NCBI GenBank assembly: GCA_945868475.1
Contig: CAMBLM010000001.1
Location: 62,001-126,000 of the forward strand
Length of the DNA: 64,000 nucleotides
From: an uncultured Ruminococcus sp.
GTDB lineage: Bacteria; Bacillota; Clostridia; Oscillospirales; Ruminococcaceae
Reading direction: 5' to 3'
Each line of letters opens with the position of its first letter. Position 1 is the first letter of the stretch. Below the pieces are notes generated by a model. The model saw only the letters and a program-made list of their open reading frames with translations, was not told where the DNA came from and made no database searches. Shown piece by piece: positions 52,011-61,236 of the stretch. A program made the translations under genes and the position numbers.

Positions 52011-52889
52011 ATGGAAATAAGAGTTCTCCGCTACTTTTTGACCGTCGCAAGGGAAGAAAATATAACCAAAGCCGCTGAAAAGCTTCATATCACTCAGCCG
52101 ACCCTTTCACGTCAGCTCCATCAGCTTGAAGAAGAGCTTGGCAAACAGCTTTTCAAACGCGGAAATCACGATATAAAGCTCACAACGGACGGTATGCTCC
52201 TGCGCAAACGTGCAGAAGAAATTATCGACCTCGTTGAAAAGACCGAAACGGAAATGAACTCATCGAATGACGAACTGACGGGCGATATCTATATCGGCGC
52301 AGGCGAAACGGACGCTTTCCACCTCGTTGCAGATATCGTCAAAAAGATACAGAATGAGCATCCGCAGGTCACATTCCACAATATAAGCTGTGACTCGATC
52401 GATGTTATCGATAAGCTGAATAAGGGACTTATCGACTTCGGCATACTTTTTGAGCCTGCCGATTATACCGCCTTTGAGTATATAAAATTTCCCGTTCACG
52501 ACACTTGGGGAGTGCTTATGCGAAAGGACAGCGACCTTGCGGCAGGGGAGTACGTCACGACAGAAATGCTCGCCGACCGTCCGCTCATAATTTCAAGGCA
52601 GTTTATGAACAGCATTGATCTTTCGCAGTGGCTCGGTATCCCAAAGGAAAAGATCATCGTTTCGGCGACAACGAACCTCATTTTCAACGGCTCAAAACTT
52701 GTCGAAGAGGGTATCGGCAGTGCGGTAACGCTTGATAAGCTCATAAACTGCTCGGGCGACAGCAAGCTTTGTTTCCGACAGTTTTATCCGCCGAAATATG
52801 CACAGATGTACCTCGTCTGGAAGAAATATCAGGTCTTTTCAAAGGAAGCGGAGAGGTTCCTGAACGATTTCCGCAGCTTGGTGAAATAA
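52011..52889 (+). CDS. LysR-family transcriptional regulator
   Basis: 292 residues. N-terminal winged helix EIRVLRYFLTVAREENITKA with LHITQPTLSRQLHQLEEELG, followed by an effector-binding domain of two lobes (about 90-290). It follows cobQ by 49 bases on the same strand and precedes a permease gene that it may control. The short gap contains ATTACGCATTACGCATTG, resembling the repeats further right. Confidence 0.93.
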   Translation: MEIRVLRYFLTVAREENITKAAEKLHITQPTLSRQLHQLEEELGKQLFKRGNHDIKLTTDGMLLRKRAEEIIDLVEKTETEMNSSNDELTGDIYIGAGETDAFHLVADIVKKIQNEHPQVTFHNISCDSIDVIDKLNKGLIDFGILFEPADYTAFEYIKFPVHDTWGVLMRKDSDLAAGEYVTTEMLADRPLIISRQFMNSIDLSQWLGIPKEKIIVSATTNLIFNGSKLVEEGIGSAVTLDKLINCSGDSKLCFRQFYPPKYAQMYLVWKKYQVFSKEAERFLNDFRSLVK

Positions 52890-52980
52890 AAATTTATACA
52901 ATTGCCCTATCTTTTTGAAGAAATATATGATATAATTAAAAATTGTCAGTTTAAAAATTATTTTGGGGGAAAATCAAACT

Positions 52981-53826
52981 ATGGTACTTATGCTCCTTGT
53001 AGTCCTGTGCTACACGATCACATCGCTCAACGATAAATACGCCGTCACAAAAGCAGGAATGAACGGAAGCCAGATGACATTCATCATGGCAGCGGCAACA
53101 GCGTTTTTCATGTTATTCACACTGCCGTTTTCGGACAGAACTTTTCAGCTCACGCCGCTCTCGTTCGTGTTTATACTTTTGCTTTTCATATCAAAGCTTC
53201 TCGAATTTCAGATGTCGGCGAAGATCCTTGTCGATATGTCAGCCTTTGAGCTTAAAGCTTGGCTCGGAATAGTAGTATTTATGTCGTATTTCACCGATAT
53301 CGCACTCGGAAAAGCTGCTTTCTCCGCACTGAAAATAATCTGCATCGCGGTAACGGTCGCAGGGCTTATCCTTATCGCAAAATCAGGCAAAAAGACAATG
53401 AACTACGGAAAAATAGTCATTCCGCTCATACTCTATCTGCTCTCGCGCTACGGCTACGGAATTGCCGTAACATGGATAAATAAAGAAGGCTGCATCTCGC
53501 CCGATATGGCACTTTTTGCAGCACTTATCCTGCTTGCGATAGTCCTTTTCCCGAAAGCAGGCATCGTTTCGCTCGTGAAAAATAAGCCGAAGGAAACTGC
53601 GATAGTCGCACTTGCAAAAATACCGAACGCACTCGGACTTATGCTTGAAAACGCAGTTATAGCCGTGAGCCTTACGAACGACGCATTCATTCCGCCGATG
53701 ATACTTATCGCAATACTTGTGATAGATATGTTCAAAAAAACGACTCGCCCGACAGGCTTGAACCTCGCAGGAAGCATAGTCTGCGCCGTAGGGATCCTCG
53801 GCTTCCAACTGGCGGCGCTGGTTTAA
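52981..53826 (+). CDS. DMT/EamA-like permease
   Basis: 281 residues from ATG 52981 (GGGGGA upstream; TTG 52963 possible). About ten hydrophobic helices in two halves, as in drug/metabolite transporters, starting VLMLLVVLCYTITSLNDKYA. Substrate unknown. LysR regulators often control such a neighbour. Confidence 0.82.
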   Translation: MVLMLLVVLCYTITSLNDKYAVTKAGMNGSQMTFIMAAATAFFMLFTLPFSDRTFQLTPLSFVFILLLFISKLLEFQMSAKILVDMSAFELKAWLGIVVFMSYFTDIALGKAAFSALKIICIAVTVAGLILIAKSGKKTMNYGKIVIPLILYLLSRYGYGIAVTWINKEGCISPDMALFAALILLAIVLFPKAGIVSLVKNKPKETAIVALAKIPNALGLMLENAVIAVSLTNDAFIPPMILIAILVIDMFKKTTRPTGLNLAGSIVCAVGILGFQLAALV

Positions 53827-53864
53827 TAAAATTCGGAATTATGAATTCGGAATTCGGAATTATT

Positions 53865-53981
53865 TTAGGAAAAAGCTGATTAAAGCGAAGCGTTCGTTTT
53901 GCCATTTTGAGAAATGTACGAGTTTACGTCTTTGAGGACATTTTGAAAAATGGCAAAAACGTATTAATCAGCGTTTCCTTA
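53865..53981. repeat. MITE-like palindromic element family 2, copy B
   Basis: The 111-base core (53868-53978) is related to 10937-11045 and flanked by TTA on both sides. Inner arms GCCATTTT and AAAATGGC pair here, where copy A has GCCGTTTT and AAAACGGC: a compensated change. Confidence 0.85.
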
Positions 53982-54014
53982 GCTTCGTGAATTCGCGTTA
54001 AAACCGCGTCAGTA

Positions 54015-54084
54015 ATTTTCTAAACAAAACCTGTTTTCAAAGAACAATTGATCCATTGAAAACAGGTTTTGTTTATTAGAAAAT
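54015..54084. terminator. Long hairpin between convergent genes
   Basis: TAAACAAAACCTGTTTTCAA pairs exactly with its inverse at 54057-54076 and the pairing continues through ATTTTCT/AGAAAAT. It can fold on either strand. The tip arms share the CCTGTTTTCA core with the hairpin at 61361. Confidence 0.7.
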
Positions 54085-54182
54085 GCTCTGCGGCAGAGGA
54101 CGGCAACCCGCCCCCTTAAAATTTAAAAAATTTTACGCAGTAAAAATAATTCCGAATTCCGAATTTCGCATTCCGAATTAAA

Positions 54183-54890
54183 TCAATAGGTGTTTCCGCC
54201 GTAGGAGATCGAATCTATCTTCCAGTAACCATTGTCCCTTACGATCTTGACTTCCATTTCGGTTTCAGCACCGTAATCATCAAACTTGGTGGTAATGGTG
54301 TAATTGTCATCAGCGGAATCCTTTAATTCAACAACGGGGTAATAGTCTTCCTCTATCCAGTTGAAGCCGCAGCCCTTGGCTGTAACATAACCGTAAAGCT
54401 CACCGTCGATATTAGTGTAGTAAGGCTCGTCACCGCCGAGAATTCCCGAGTAACGGCTGTTGATAAGATTGTCGGTGAGGTTCATGTGCATGTAACCGTC
54501 AAGATCGGAGGTGTTTGCGAATTCCGACAGTACCTTTGCAAACTGTCTGCCGTCAACATCAGCGGTCTTTTCTTCGTCCTTGGTGATATTTCCGCCGCCG
54601 ATCTGATCGATGTAGTTGAGTGCACCCAAAAGCTCCTTAGCGGTGTAAATGCGGTCTTCCTCTTCGCCGATCTCCTGTTCGCCGTCATCGGAAGAAACAT
54701 CTGCGGTTTCCTCAGCTTCGGTTTCGGAGGTTTCGGCTTCGGTATGTTCGCCCTCAGATGCAGTTGTTTCTGCCTCGGCAACGGAAGAAGTTTCTGCTTC
54801 GCCTGTGGTTTCGGCAGGTTCATTCTTCACTGATGAGCATGCGGTGAGAATAAGGCATACAGCGCCTATCATTGCAAGTATCTTTTTCAT
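54183..54890 (-). CDS. Lipoprotein, unknown
   Basis: 235 residues from ATG 54890 (AAGGAAG upstream). Lipobox LTAC (Cys about 18), a long Glu/Thr/Ala/Ser linker to about residue 90, then a compact domain to the end. The C-terminal strands (AETEMEVKIVRDNGYWKIDS) look like a DUF4878/SnoaL-like fold; this is tentative. Own promoter. Function unknown. Confidence 0.8.
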   Translation of the reverse strand: MKKILAMIGAVCLILTACSSVKNEPAETTGEAETSSVAEAETTASEGEHTEAETSETEAEETADVSSDDGEQEIGEEEDRIYTAKELLGALNYIDQIGGGNITKDEEKTADVDGRQFAKVLSEFANTSDLDGYMHMNLTDNLINSRYSGILGGDEPYYTNIDGELYGYVTAKGCGFNWIEEDYYPVVELKDSADDNYTITTKFDDYGAETEMEVKIVRDNGYWKIDSISYGGNTY

Positions 54891-54930
54891 AATGCTCTTC
54901 CTTTCCTTGCATCTTTTTGATTGCTTATGT

Positions 54931-54959
54931 ATTATACAACGGTACTTTGGGATTGTCAA
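54931..54959 (-). promoter_or_regulatory. Promoter of lipoprotein gene
   Basis: Minus strand TTGACA (54954-54959), 17 bases, TATAAT (54931-54936): a full consensus. Confidence 0.88.
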
Positions 54960-55065
54960 GCCAAAAGGCGGTAAATATTATCTGCCCCGATGACCTGATG
55001 CAAGCGAAAAAAGATATCAGCAGTGAATATTATGACGGAATGACGTATAAGACAAGTATAAAAGT

Positions 55066-55116
55066 AAAAGCGCGGTCCGCATATAAACTCGAAATGTGGA
55101 TCGCGCCTTTTGTTTT
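55066..55116. terminator. Terminator after HAD gene
   Basis: GCGCGGTCCGCAT and ATGTGGATCGCGC pair with two G-T pairs; T-runs lie on both sides. It ends the NRPS-HAD unit on the minus strand. The rest of the gap to 54960 has no clear feature. Confidence 0.78.
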
Positions 55117-55133
55117 ATGATTTCCACGGAACT

Positions 55134-55721
55134 TTATCTTTCGTCAAGAATATCAAAAATTTCGTTCCAAGAGAAAACTCTCACAATATTTTCATGCGAA
55201 ATATTATTATTGTACGGCGCATCGAAAAGCAGTACCTTTATCCCGTTTTTGGCAAGATAAACCGCAGTGTCGCCTTTGTCCTCTATCATGATATCGGCGG
55301 AGATATGCCTGCAAAAATCAAGCTTCTGCGGCGGCGTATCCACTTCGGAGCAGTAGAAAATATCATTGAAGCGAAAGCCGTTTTTGCCGACCCATTTTTG
55401 AAACAAATGCCTGCTCAATGCACCGAGTGGCGTTCGCTGTGTGGAAAACTTCCGAGCCGTTATAACGTAAAGCTCATTTTCGCCCGAGCAAAGCTTTCCG
55501 CAGACCTCAGCAGCGTTTTCACGGGGCGCAAGGCGACTGCAGTAATCGTAAAAATGCCGCAAACCGAACAGAAATTCACGCCGCTTGCTCTCGCCGAATA
55601 TCTCCGCAGTCGTATAGCCGTTCGGGTCGGTCGGCGCGTGTCCGAAAAAGCGTTCACTGTAGATAAAATTGAACCCGGACATATCCGTGAGTACGCCGTC
55701 AGCGTCCGTTGCTATCACCAT
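55134..55721 (-). CDS. HAD-superfamily 5'-nucleotidase-like phosphatase
   Basis: 195 residues. Motif I is DADGVLTDMSGF with the two aspartates; the fold resembles the NT5C/YorS deoxynucleotidase group. Motif III/IV acid region IMIEDKGDTAVYLAKNG is present. Substrate may be a nucleotide or another phosphate ester. Its start overlaps the end of the NRPS gene by 23 bases, so the two are probably co-translated. Confidence 0.82.
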   Translation of the reverse strand: MVIATDADGVLTDMSGFNFIYSERFFGHAPTDPNGYTTAEIFGESKRREFLFGLRHFYDYCSRLAPRENAAEVCGKLCSGENELYVITARKFSTQRTPLGALSRHLFQKWVGKNGFRFNDIFYCSEVDTPPQKLDFCRHISADIMIEDKGDTAVYLAKNGIKVLLFDAPYNNNISHENIVRVFSWNEIFDILDER

Positions 55722-58700
55722 TGTGCTTCTCCCTCATTTCCGAAACTGCACGAAACAGCTTTTCCGTAATTTCATCCGAACTTTTGCATTTCGGGTCGAT
55801 CGGCTCGCCGAATTCTATCGTCAGCAAATATTTTTTCAGCTTTTCAACATCAAAAAGCCGCGGCGAATTTCTGTAAACGGGGAAAATTTTTCCCGAACCG
55901 CCGATGTAAACGGGAACTGCCTTTACGCCCGACTTTTTCGAGAGCAAAGCCGCTCCTTTTTTGAATTTTCCGAGCCGTCCCGACCTCGTTCGCGTACCCT
56001 CGGGGTGAATGAGCAGAAAACGCTTTTCTCCCGTCAATACTTCAAGCGCACGTTCTAGCGCAGGCGCAAAATCACCCTTTCGCTCGATCGGTATTCCGCC
56101 CGTGATACGGAAAACACGCTTCGTAACGGACTTTTCCAGATGCTCCGCCGCAATGAGCGCGCAAACCTCGTCAAGCTTCGCCGTTTTGCCCAGCGCAGTC
56201 CATATCCACATACAGTCAAGGTCGCTTTCGTGATTGGGGCAGAGAATGTATTTTTCATTCGGGAGAAGCCGTTCAAGTCCCATCACCTTGAAGCTGTAAA
56301 GCGAATGGGAAAGCTTTGCAAACGCCGCAAAAAGTCTGCGGTCGCCCGAGGTTCTCTCCATTGGATAAACGCTGTAGTCCGTGCGCTTTTCCGAGGACTT
56401 CTCCATAGCTGCAAGCTTCCTCGCCGTGCGGTGAATGTAGATGTCCTTGGGCGTGAAAGCAAAGCCGTCCTGCATCGCAAGAGCCGTAAGCTCCATTGCA
56501 GAAAAGCTGTCACCTCCAAGCTCAAAGAAATCGTCCTCCGCACCGACACGCTCAATGCCGAGGACTTTTGCCGCACAAATGCAAAGCTTGCGTTCCGCAT
56601 CGTTTTTTGGCGCAGTGTATTCACGTTCGCTCGGCGCAAAGATCACCTCTGGCAGAGCCTTTCTGTCCGTCTTTCCGCTCGCCGTAAGCGGCATTTTTGC
56701 AAGGTGCGCAAAGCAGTTCGGTATCATATATGCAGGCAGTCTTTCCGACAAGGATCCGCGAAGCTCTCTCTCATCGGCAAATGTCCCCGTGTAAAAAGCC
56801 GCAAGATATTTTTCACCCCTGCCGTCCGTTCTGCATACGACCGCTGCATTCGTTATTCCGCCGAATGAGCAGAGCGCGTTTTCAATTTCGCCGAGCTCGA
56901 TGCGAAGTCCGCGAAGCTTTATCTGAAAGTCCTTTCTGCCGAGAAATCCGATGTTCATGTCAGCGCGCATAATTCCCATATCACCCGTGCGGTACATGGT
57001 TTCGCCGGGAAAAAACGGGTCGGGGAGAAATTTTTCAGCCGTGAGCTTTTCCTCATCGAGGTAGCCTTTTCCCACACCGCTTCCCGAAATGAATATCTCA
57101 CCGCCGATGCCGACGGGAACAGGTTTCAAAGCCTCGTCAAGAATGTATATCCTCGTGTTTGCGATAGGCTTTCCGATAGTCATATCCGCTTCATCAGCTT
57201 CAGCAAATGTTGACCATACCGTAGTTTCGGCAGGCCCGTAAATGTTGTAAAGCTTCGCATTTGTCAGCTTTTTCAGCTTTGCGCAGAGCGACGGCGGAAA
57301 CTCCTCGCCGCCGAGAATTATCACTTTCAGCCCGGAAAGATAGTCAAGATAGCTTTCGTCAAAAAGATAGCTCCGCATTTTGGTAGGCGTCGTCTGAATG
57401 ACCTGCGCTCCGCTCTCCTCAATGAGCCTGCCGAGCGATCTCTGCGAAACTGCCTGCTCATCATCGGCAAGGAAGATCGTTATCCCGTTCAGAAGCGGCA
57501 GAATACTTTCCGTCACGAAAATATCGAAAACAATGTCCGTCACCGAAACAATGCTTCGGATACCTTCGCCGAGAATCCCACCGACAACATTAAAACGATT
57601 TGCCGAGCAGTAGTTCATAACATTTCTGTGTGATATCAGCGTACCTTTCGGCTTTCCTGTCGAACCCGAGGTGAAGATAACATAGCAGATATCATCGGGC
57701 GAAGCCTTCACGGGCGCAGTGTCGGAAATATAGGAATAATCAAAGCTTTCGAGCCGTATTTCCTCGGGAATATCAACATCCGCACCGCAGACCAGCGCAA
57801 GCTTTGCACCGACATTTTTCATCATGAAGTTTATTCGCTCGGTCGGATATTCGGGCGAAACGGGCATATACGCACCGCCCGTTTTCATCACAGCAAGCAT
57901 CGCAATGATAATGTACGGACTTCTAAGCGAAATTATCGGAACGACATCACCGCGCGAAATTCCCTTGTCGCGCAAAAAAGCCGCCAGCGCACCCGACATC
58001 TCTTCAAGCCGACCGTATGAAAAGCTTTCGCCCCTGAAAACAAGAGCCGTCCTGTCGGGCGTTTTCGCCGCAAGCTCGGAAAAAGCTTCGTGTACGCATT
58101 TATCCGAAGCAAAGTCAATACCCGTTTCATTGAAGCGTTTTATCAGCATATCGGATTCATCATCGGGAAGAACGGAAATCTCACCGATATTTTTGCCCGA
58201 AATGACTTGCTTTAAAATATGTATAAAACGCTGCGCAAGCAGTTTGATCTCACCGCTCTGCGGAAAAACAGCCGTGCGGTGATCTATCGTCAGCGTGAAC
58301 GAGCCAAGACTGTCGCGGTCGTCAATGTGAACTGAAAGCGGCACTTCGAGCCGGCCGTTCCCGAACCATTCCGTCCTCGCAGGAATATCCGTCCGTGAAT
58401 TCTGAAAGCTGAACGAAGCATCGAAAAGCCGTCCCGAACCGCCCGTTTTTGACTTTATCCCATGAAGAATTTCTCCGAGCGGAACATCTCTGTGACGGAA
58501 AATATCCCTATGTCCGTCCGAAATTTTCTTGAAAAGCTCAGCTGTATGATCTCCGATCCCGACCGTCAGCGGAAGTGTTGAAATGAACATTCCTGCTGTG
58601 TTTTTCTCCCTTGCACCGCTCCTGCCGAGGACGGGAACACCGATAGTCACCGTGCTTCGATCTCCGTTTATCTTCGACAGATATATCATCAGCGCGGATT

Positions 58701-59103
58701 CAAAAACCACCGCTTCGGAAACGCCGTTGTCCTTGCAATAGCTTTTCACCGCCGCGGAAATATCGTGCGGCAGCTTTGCCGTGTATCTCTCTGCCGAAGC
58801 GTCCGTTTCCTCTCTGCGATAAGTTTTTACGGGAGTCGGCGAAGCTCCGTCAGCGTATTTTTCCACCCAGAAACGCAGGTCGCCACGCTGTTTTTCAAGT
58901 GCCTTTTCACTGTTCCTGCGCTCGGCGGCAGATGTGAAGCTTTGCACCTCGGTATCAGCATTTTCACCCCTTGAAAGCTGATCGTAAATTTCATAAACAT
59001 CGTGTGCAAGAACGCTGTAAGTCCAAGCGTCTGCGATGAGATGGCTCGCGCAAAGCATTATCCCTGTTTTGGCGGGCAGGGCAAATACCGTCATTCGGAA
59101 CAT
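55699..59103 (-). CDS. NRPS module C(partial)-A-T fused to PlsC-type acyltransferase
   Basis: 1134 residues after the amber codon at 59194-59196 (see next entry); the intact protein would be 1242. In order: most of a condensation domain (SHLIADAWT in place of HHxxxDG), an adenylation domain (YVIFTSGSTGKPKG near 471, IYGPAETTVW, YRTGDMG, LRIELGEIE), a carrier domain (FFELGGDSFSAMEL, Ser near 863) and a C-terminal acyltransferase of the PlsC/LPLAT family (CPNHESDLD near 954, HPEGTRTRSG near 1036). There is no thioesterase or reductase. It would activate one amino acid and probably join it to an acyl or lipid group. The amino acid is not predicted. Confidence 0.88.
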   Translation of the reverse strand: MFRMTVFALPAKTGIMLCASHLIADAWTYSVLAHDVYEIYDQLSRGENADTEVQSFTSAAERRNSEKALEKQRGDLRFWVEKYADGASPTPVKTYRREETDASAERYTAKLPHDISAAVKSYCKDNGVSEAVVFESALMIYLSKINGDRSTVTIGVPVLGRSGAREKNTAGMFISTLPLTVGIGDHTAELFKKISDGHRDIFRHRDVPLGEILHGIKSKTGGSGRLFDASFSFQNSRTDIPARTEWFGNGRLEVPLSVHIDDRDSLGSFTLTIDHRTAVFPQSGEIKLLAQRFIHILKQVISGKNIGEISVLPDDESDMLIKRFNETGIDFASDKCVHEAFSELAAKTPDRTALVFRGESFSYGRLEEMSGALAAFLRDKGISRGDVVPIISLRSPYIIIAMLAVMKTGGAYMPVSPEYPTERINFMMKNVGAKLALVCGADVDIPEEIRLESFDYSYISDTAPVKASPDDICYVIFTSGSTGKPKGTLISHRNVMNYCSANRFNVVGGILGEGIRSIVSVTDIVFDIFVTESILPLLNGITIFLADDEQAVSQRSLGRLIEESGAQVIQTTPTKMRSYLFDESYLDYLSGLKVIILGGEEFPPSLCAKLKKLTNAKLYNIYGPAETTVWSTFAEADEADMTIGKPIANTRIYILDEALKPVPVGIGGEIFISGSGVGKGYLDEEKLTAEKFLPDPFFPGETMYRTGDMGIMRADMNIGFLGRKDFQIKLRGLRIELGEIENALCSFGGITNAAVVCRTDGRGEKYLAAFYTGTFADERELRGSLSERLPAYMIPNCFAHLAKMPLTASGKTDRKALPEVIFAPSEREYTAPKNDAERKLCICAAKVLGIERVGAEDDFFELGGDSFSAMELTALAMQDGFAFTPKDIYIHRTARKLAAMEKSSEKRTDYSVYPMERTSGDRRLFAAFAKLSHSLYSFKVMGLERLLPNEKYILCPNHESDLDCMWIWTALGKTAKLDEVCALIAAEHLEKSVTKRVFRITGGIPIERKGDFAPALERALEVLTGEKRFLLIHPEGTRTRSGRLGKFKKGAALLSKKSGVKAVPVYIGGSGKIFPVYRNSPRLFDVEKLKKYLLTIEFGEPIDPKCKSSDEITEKLFRAVSEMREKHNGDSNGR

Positions 59104-59193
59104 CTCCCCGTCACCCGAAAAGGGCAGCTTTGCTTGTGACTGACAGTAGGAACGGAGCGCATTTTCGTCCGCAAATTCGGCAAAAGCGATATC

Positions 59194-59427
59194 CTAACCG
59201 CCCTCGGAAGAAACATACTGCACCGTCTTGCCGTTTTCAACGCAAAAACGCAGACGAAGTGCCTCCTGCCGCCTTATCACAAGCCTTGTTGCCCGGAAAA
59301 GCAGCTTAGGTTCAAGCTTTTCTTCAAATATGACCGCTCCGCACAGAACGGATATCGCTGTGCCGCTGTAAAAATGCTGCATATCGTCAATATTGCGCTG
59401 TGCAGGCGTAAGGTCAAATTTTTCCAT
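59194..59427 (-). pseudogene. N-terminal part of NRPS condensation domain, cut by TAG
   Basis: From ATG 59427 (GGGGTGTG upstream) 77 residues are read (MEKFDLTPAQRNIDDMQHFY..., ending YVSSEGG) before TAG at 59194-59196. The same frame continues without another stop as DIAFAEFADENALRSYCQSQ into the large ORF, so one base change (for instance CAG to TAG) divides the gene. It may be a dead gene, a sequencing error, or suppressed in the cell. Confidence 0.82.
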
Positions 59428-59461
59428 TTCACACACCCCAATAGATACAAAATTCACAAAT

Positions 59462-59490
59462 ATTATAACACTTTTTTTGCAAAAAAGCAA
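59462..59490 (-). promoter_or_regulatory. Promoter of NRPS gene
   Basis: Minus strand TTGCTT (59485-59490), 17 bases, TATAAT (59462-59467). Confidence 0.75.
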
Positions 59491-59520
59491 ACTGTTTTTA
59501 TCCCGTTCATTTTATATATC

Positions 59521-59550
59521 TTGAAAAATCAAGCCTTGTTTTGTTATAAT
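59521..59550 (+). promoter_or_regulatory. Promoter of SGNH-GH26 unit
   Basis: TTGAAA (59521-59526), 18 bases, TATAAT (59545-59550), followed by an ACGAGGTG ribosome site. Divergent from the NRPS promoter. Confidence 0.7.
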
Positions 59551-59586
59551 TATTGTATAAAAATCACAATAAACGAGGTGTCCCAA

Positions 59587-60210
59587 ATGACAGATAAGGA
59601 AATGAAAGTCGAACGTTACCGTGAGTAGAACAAGACCGCCGAAAAGGGTCAGATAGTTTTCGCAGGCTCTTCGCTCATGGAAATGTTCCCGATAAATAAG
59701 CTCCTCAAAGAGCATAACGATGATACCGTTATCTATAACCGAGGCGTGGGCGGTTTTCTCTCCGATGAACTGCTGAACGTCATCGATGTCTGCATACTTG
59801 ACCTTGCGCCGTCAAAGCTGTTTATAAACATCGGCACGAATGATCTAAGCTGGTCGAGCATACCGATGAGCGACCTTATGGCAAACTATGACAGAATAAT
59901 CACCACAGTGGAAAAAAACGTTCCGAACGTGAAAATTTACCTTATGGCGTATTATCCCGTCAACTTTGAAGCCGCTTCGGAGGAGATGAAGGAGTGCCTT
60001 AAAATTCGCACGAATGAAAAGATAAACACCGCCAACGCCGAGGTCAAAAAGCTTGCCGAAAAGCACGGTCAGCGTTATATCGACATCAACAAAAACCTCA
60101 AAGACGGGCAGGGCAGACTTAAAGCCGAGTTCACGATCGAGGGTATGCACATTAACGAAAACGGCTACCGCGCGATCTATGACGATATTATGAAATATGT
60201 AAAGGAGTAA
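59587..60210 (+). pseudogene. SGNH/GDSL hydrolase with in-frame TAG
   Basis: From ATG 59587 (GAGGTG upstream) MTDKEMKVERYRE is followed by TAG (59626-59628) and, in the same frame, NKTAEKGQIVFAGSSLMEMF and a full SGNH esterase: GSS nucleophile block, GVGGFLSDELL, INIGTNDLSW, and the terminal IEGMHIN (Glu where most have Asp). A restart at ATG 59677 would lose the catalytic Ser. Likely original codon CAG. Esterase or deacetylase of carbohydrate is the usual role; the GH26 gene five bases downstream fits that. Confidence 0.8.
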
Positions 60211-60215
60211 AAGCT

Positions 60216-61235
60216 ATGAAAAAATTTATCTCAATAGTGTGCGCTGTCAGCATCGCATTCTCAATGACCGCCTGCGCTGCGAAAACCGATGTTGCGATCC
60301 AATCCGAAGCTGCAACAACAGCTTCTTCGGCAAAAACAGATAAGCTCACGCTCTCAAACCCCGATGCGACCAAGGAGGCAGTCAAGCTTTTCGATTATAT
60401 CAACAGCATCTACGGTAAAAATATCCTCTCGGGACAGCAGGAATCAACGTGGATGGGCAGCGACCAGTATGAGTTCGACTATATCGAAAAAAATACGGGC
60501 AAGCTCCCTGCAATACGCGGACTTGACTATATGAACGACGACTTCGATGGCGTGAACAAGCGTGCAAAGGCTTGGCACGACAAGGGCGGCATCGTCACAA
60601 TATGCTGGCACTGCGGCAGTGATTTCAGCGGAAGCTGGAACGAGTCGATGAAAACCGAGATAAAGGATTGGGACAAGGCTCTTACCAAAGGCACTCCCGA
60701 GTATGAAAAGCTCATAAAGGGTATGGATAAGGGCGCAGAGGCGCTGAAAAAGCTCAAAGATCAGAATATCCCCGTGCTTTGGCGACCCTTCCACGAATTT
60801 GACGGCGCATGGTTCTGGTGGGGCAAGGGCGGCTCGGAGAATTTCAAAAAGCTCTGGCAGCTGATGTATGACCGCTATACGAATTACTGGGAGCTTGACA
60901 ACCTTATCTGGGTACTCGGCTATTCGGGCAACGGAAAGGATTATGACAAGTGGTATCCGGGCGATGAGTATGTCGATATCGCAGGTGCAGATTCCTACAA
61001 CGACGGTGCAAACGAAAAGCTCTACGAAAACACGGTAAAGGTAGTGGGCGAAAAACGTCCCGTTGCTTTCCACGAATGCGGAAAAATACCGACCGTTGAC
61101 GAGCTTAAAAAGGCAAACGCAAAATGGGTATGGTTCATGACATGGCACACCGAATACATCACCGACCACAACGACACAAAAACGCTCAAAGATATTTACA
61201 ACTCGGATTACGTTATTACACTTGATGAACTTTAA
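60216..61235 (+). CDS. GH26 glycoside hydrolase lipoprotein (mannanase-like)
   Basis: 339 residues; signal peptide with lipobox MTAC (Cys about 20). Residues about 45-335 form a GH26 barrel: GQQESTW, CWHCGSDFSGSWN, the acid/base Glu in LWRPFHEFDGAWFWWG, and the nucleophile Glu in AFHECG. The family cleaves beta-1,4-mannan or related glycans outside the cell. Probably in one transcript with the SGNH gene. Confidence 0.93.
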   Translation: MKKFISIVCAVSIAFSMTACAAKTDVAIQSEAATTASSAKTDKLTLSNPDATKEAVKLFDYINSIYGKNILSGQQESTWMGSDQYEFDYIEKNTGKLPAIRGLDYMNDDFDGVNKRAKAWHDKGGIVTICWHCGSDFSGSWNESMKTEIKDWDKALTKGTPEYEKLIKGMDKGAEALKKLKDQNIPVLWRPFHEFDGAWFWWGKGGSENFKKLWQLMYDRYTNYWELDNLIWVLGYSGNGKDYDKWYPGDEYVDIAGADSYNDGANEKLYENTVKVVGEKRPVAFHECGKIPTVDELKKANAKWVWFMTWHTEYITDHNDTKTLKDIYNSDYVITLDEL

Positions 61236-61236
61236 A

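Larger units (their letters stand above)
53828..54182. repeat. ATTCGGA repeat pair block 1
   Basis: Left arm 53829-53862 is AATTCGGAATTATGAATTCGG-like; right arm 54146-54180 is its inverse (AATTCCGAATTCCGAATT). The arms fill the gap between the stops of two convergent genes. Inside lie a family 2 MITE-like copy and a long hairpin. No ORF. Confidence 0.75.

Noticed and set aside
54917-55120. Small plus-strand ORF (67 codons)
   Set aside because: It overlaps a consensus minus-strand promoter and a terminator; no RBS.
55110-55769. Plus-strand ORF of about 219 codons
   Set aside because: It is antisense to the clear HAD-type gene, without RBS or family features.
59194-59628. Pyrrolysine or general TAG-to-Gln code
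   Set aside because: TAG ends other normal genes here, no matching tRNA is seen, and two cases are too few.
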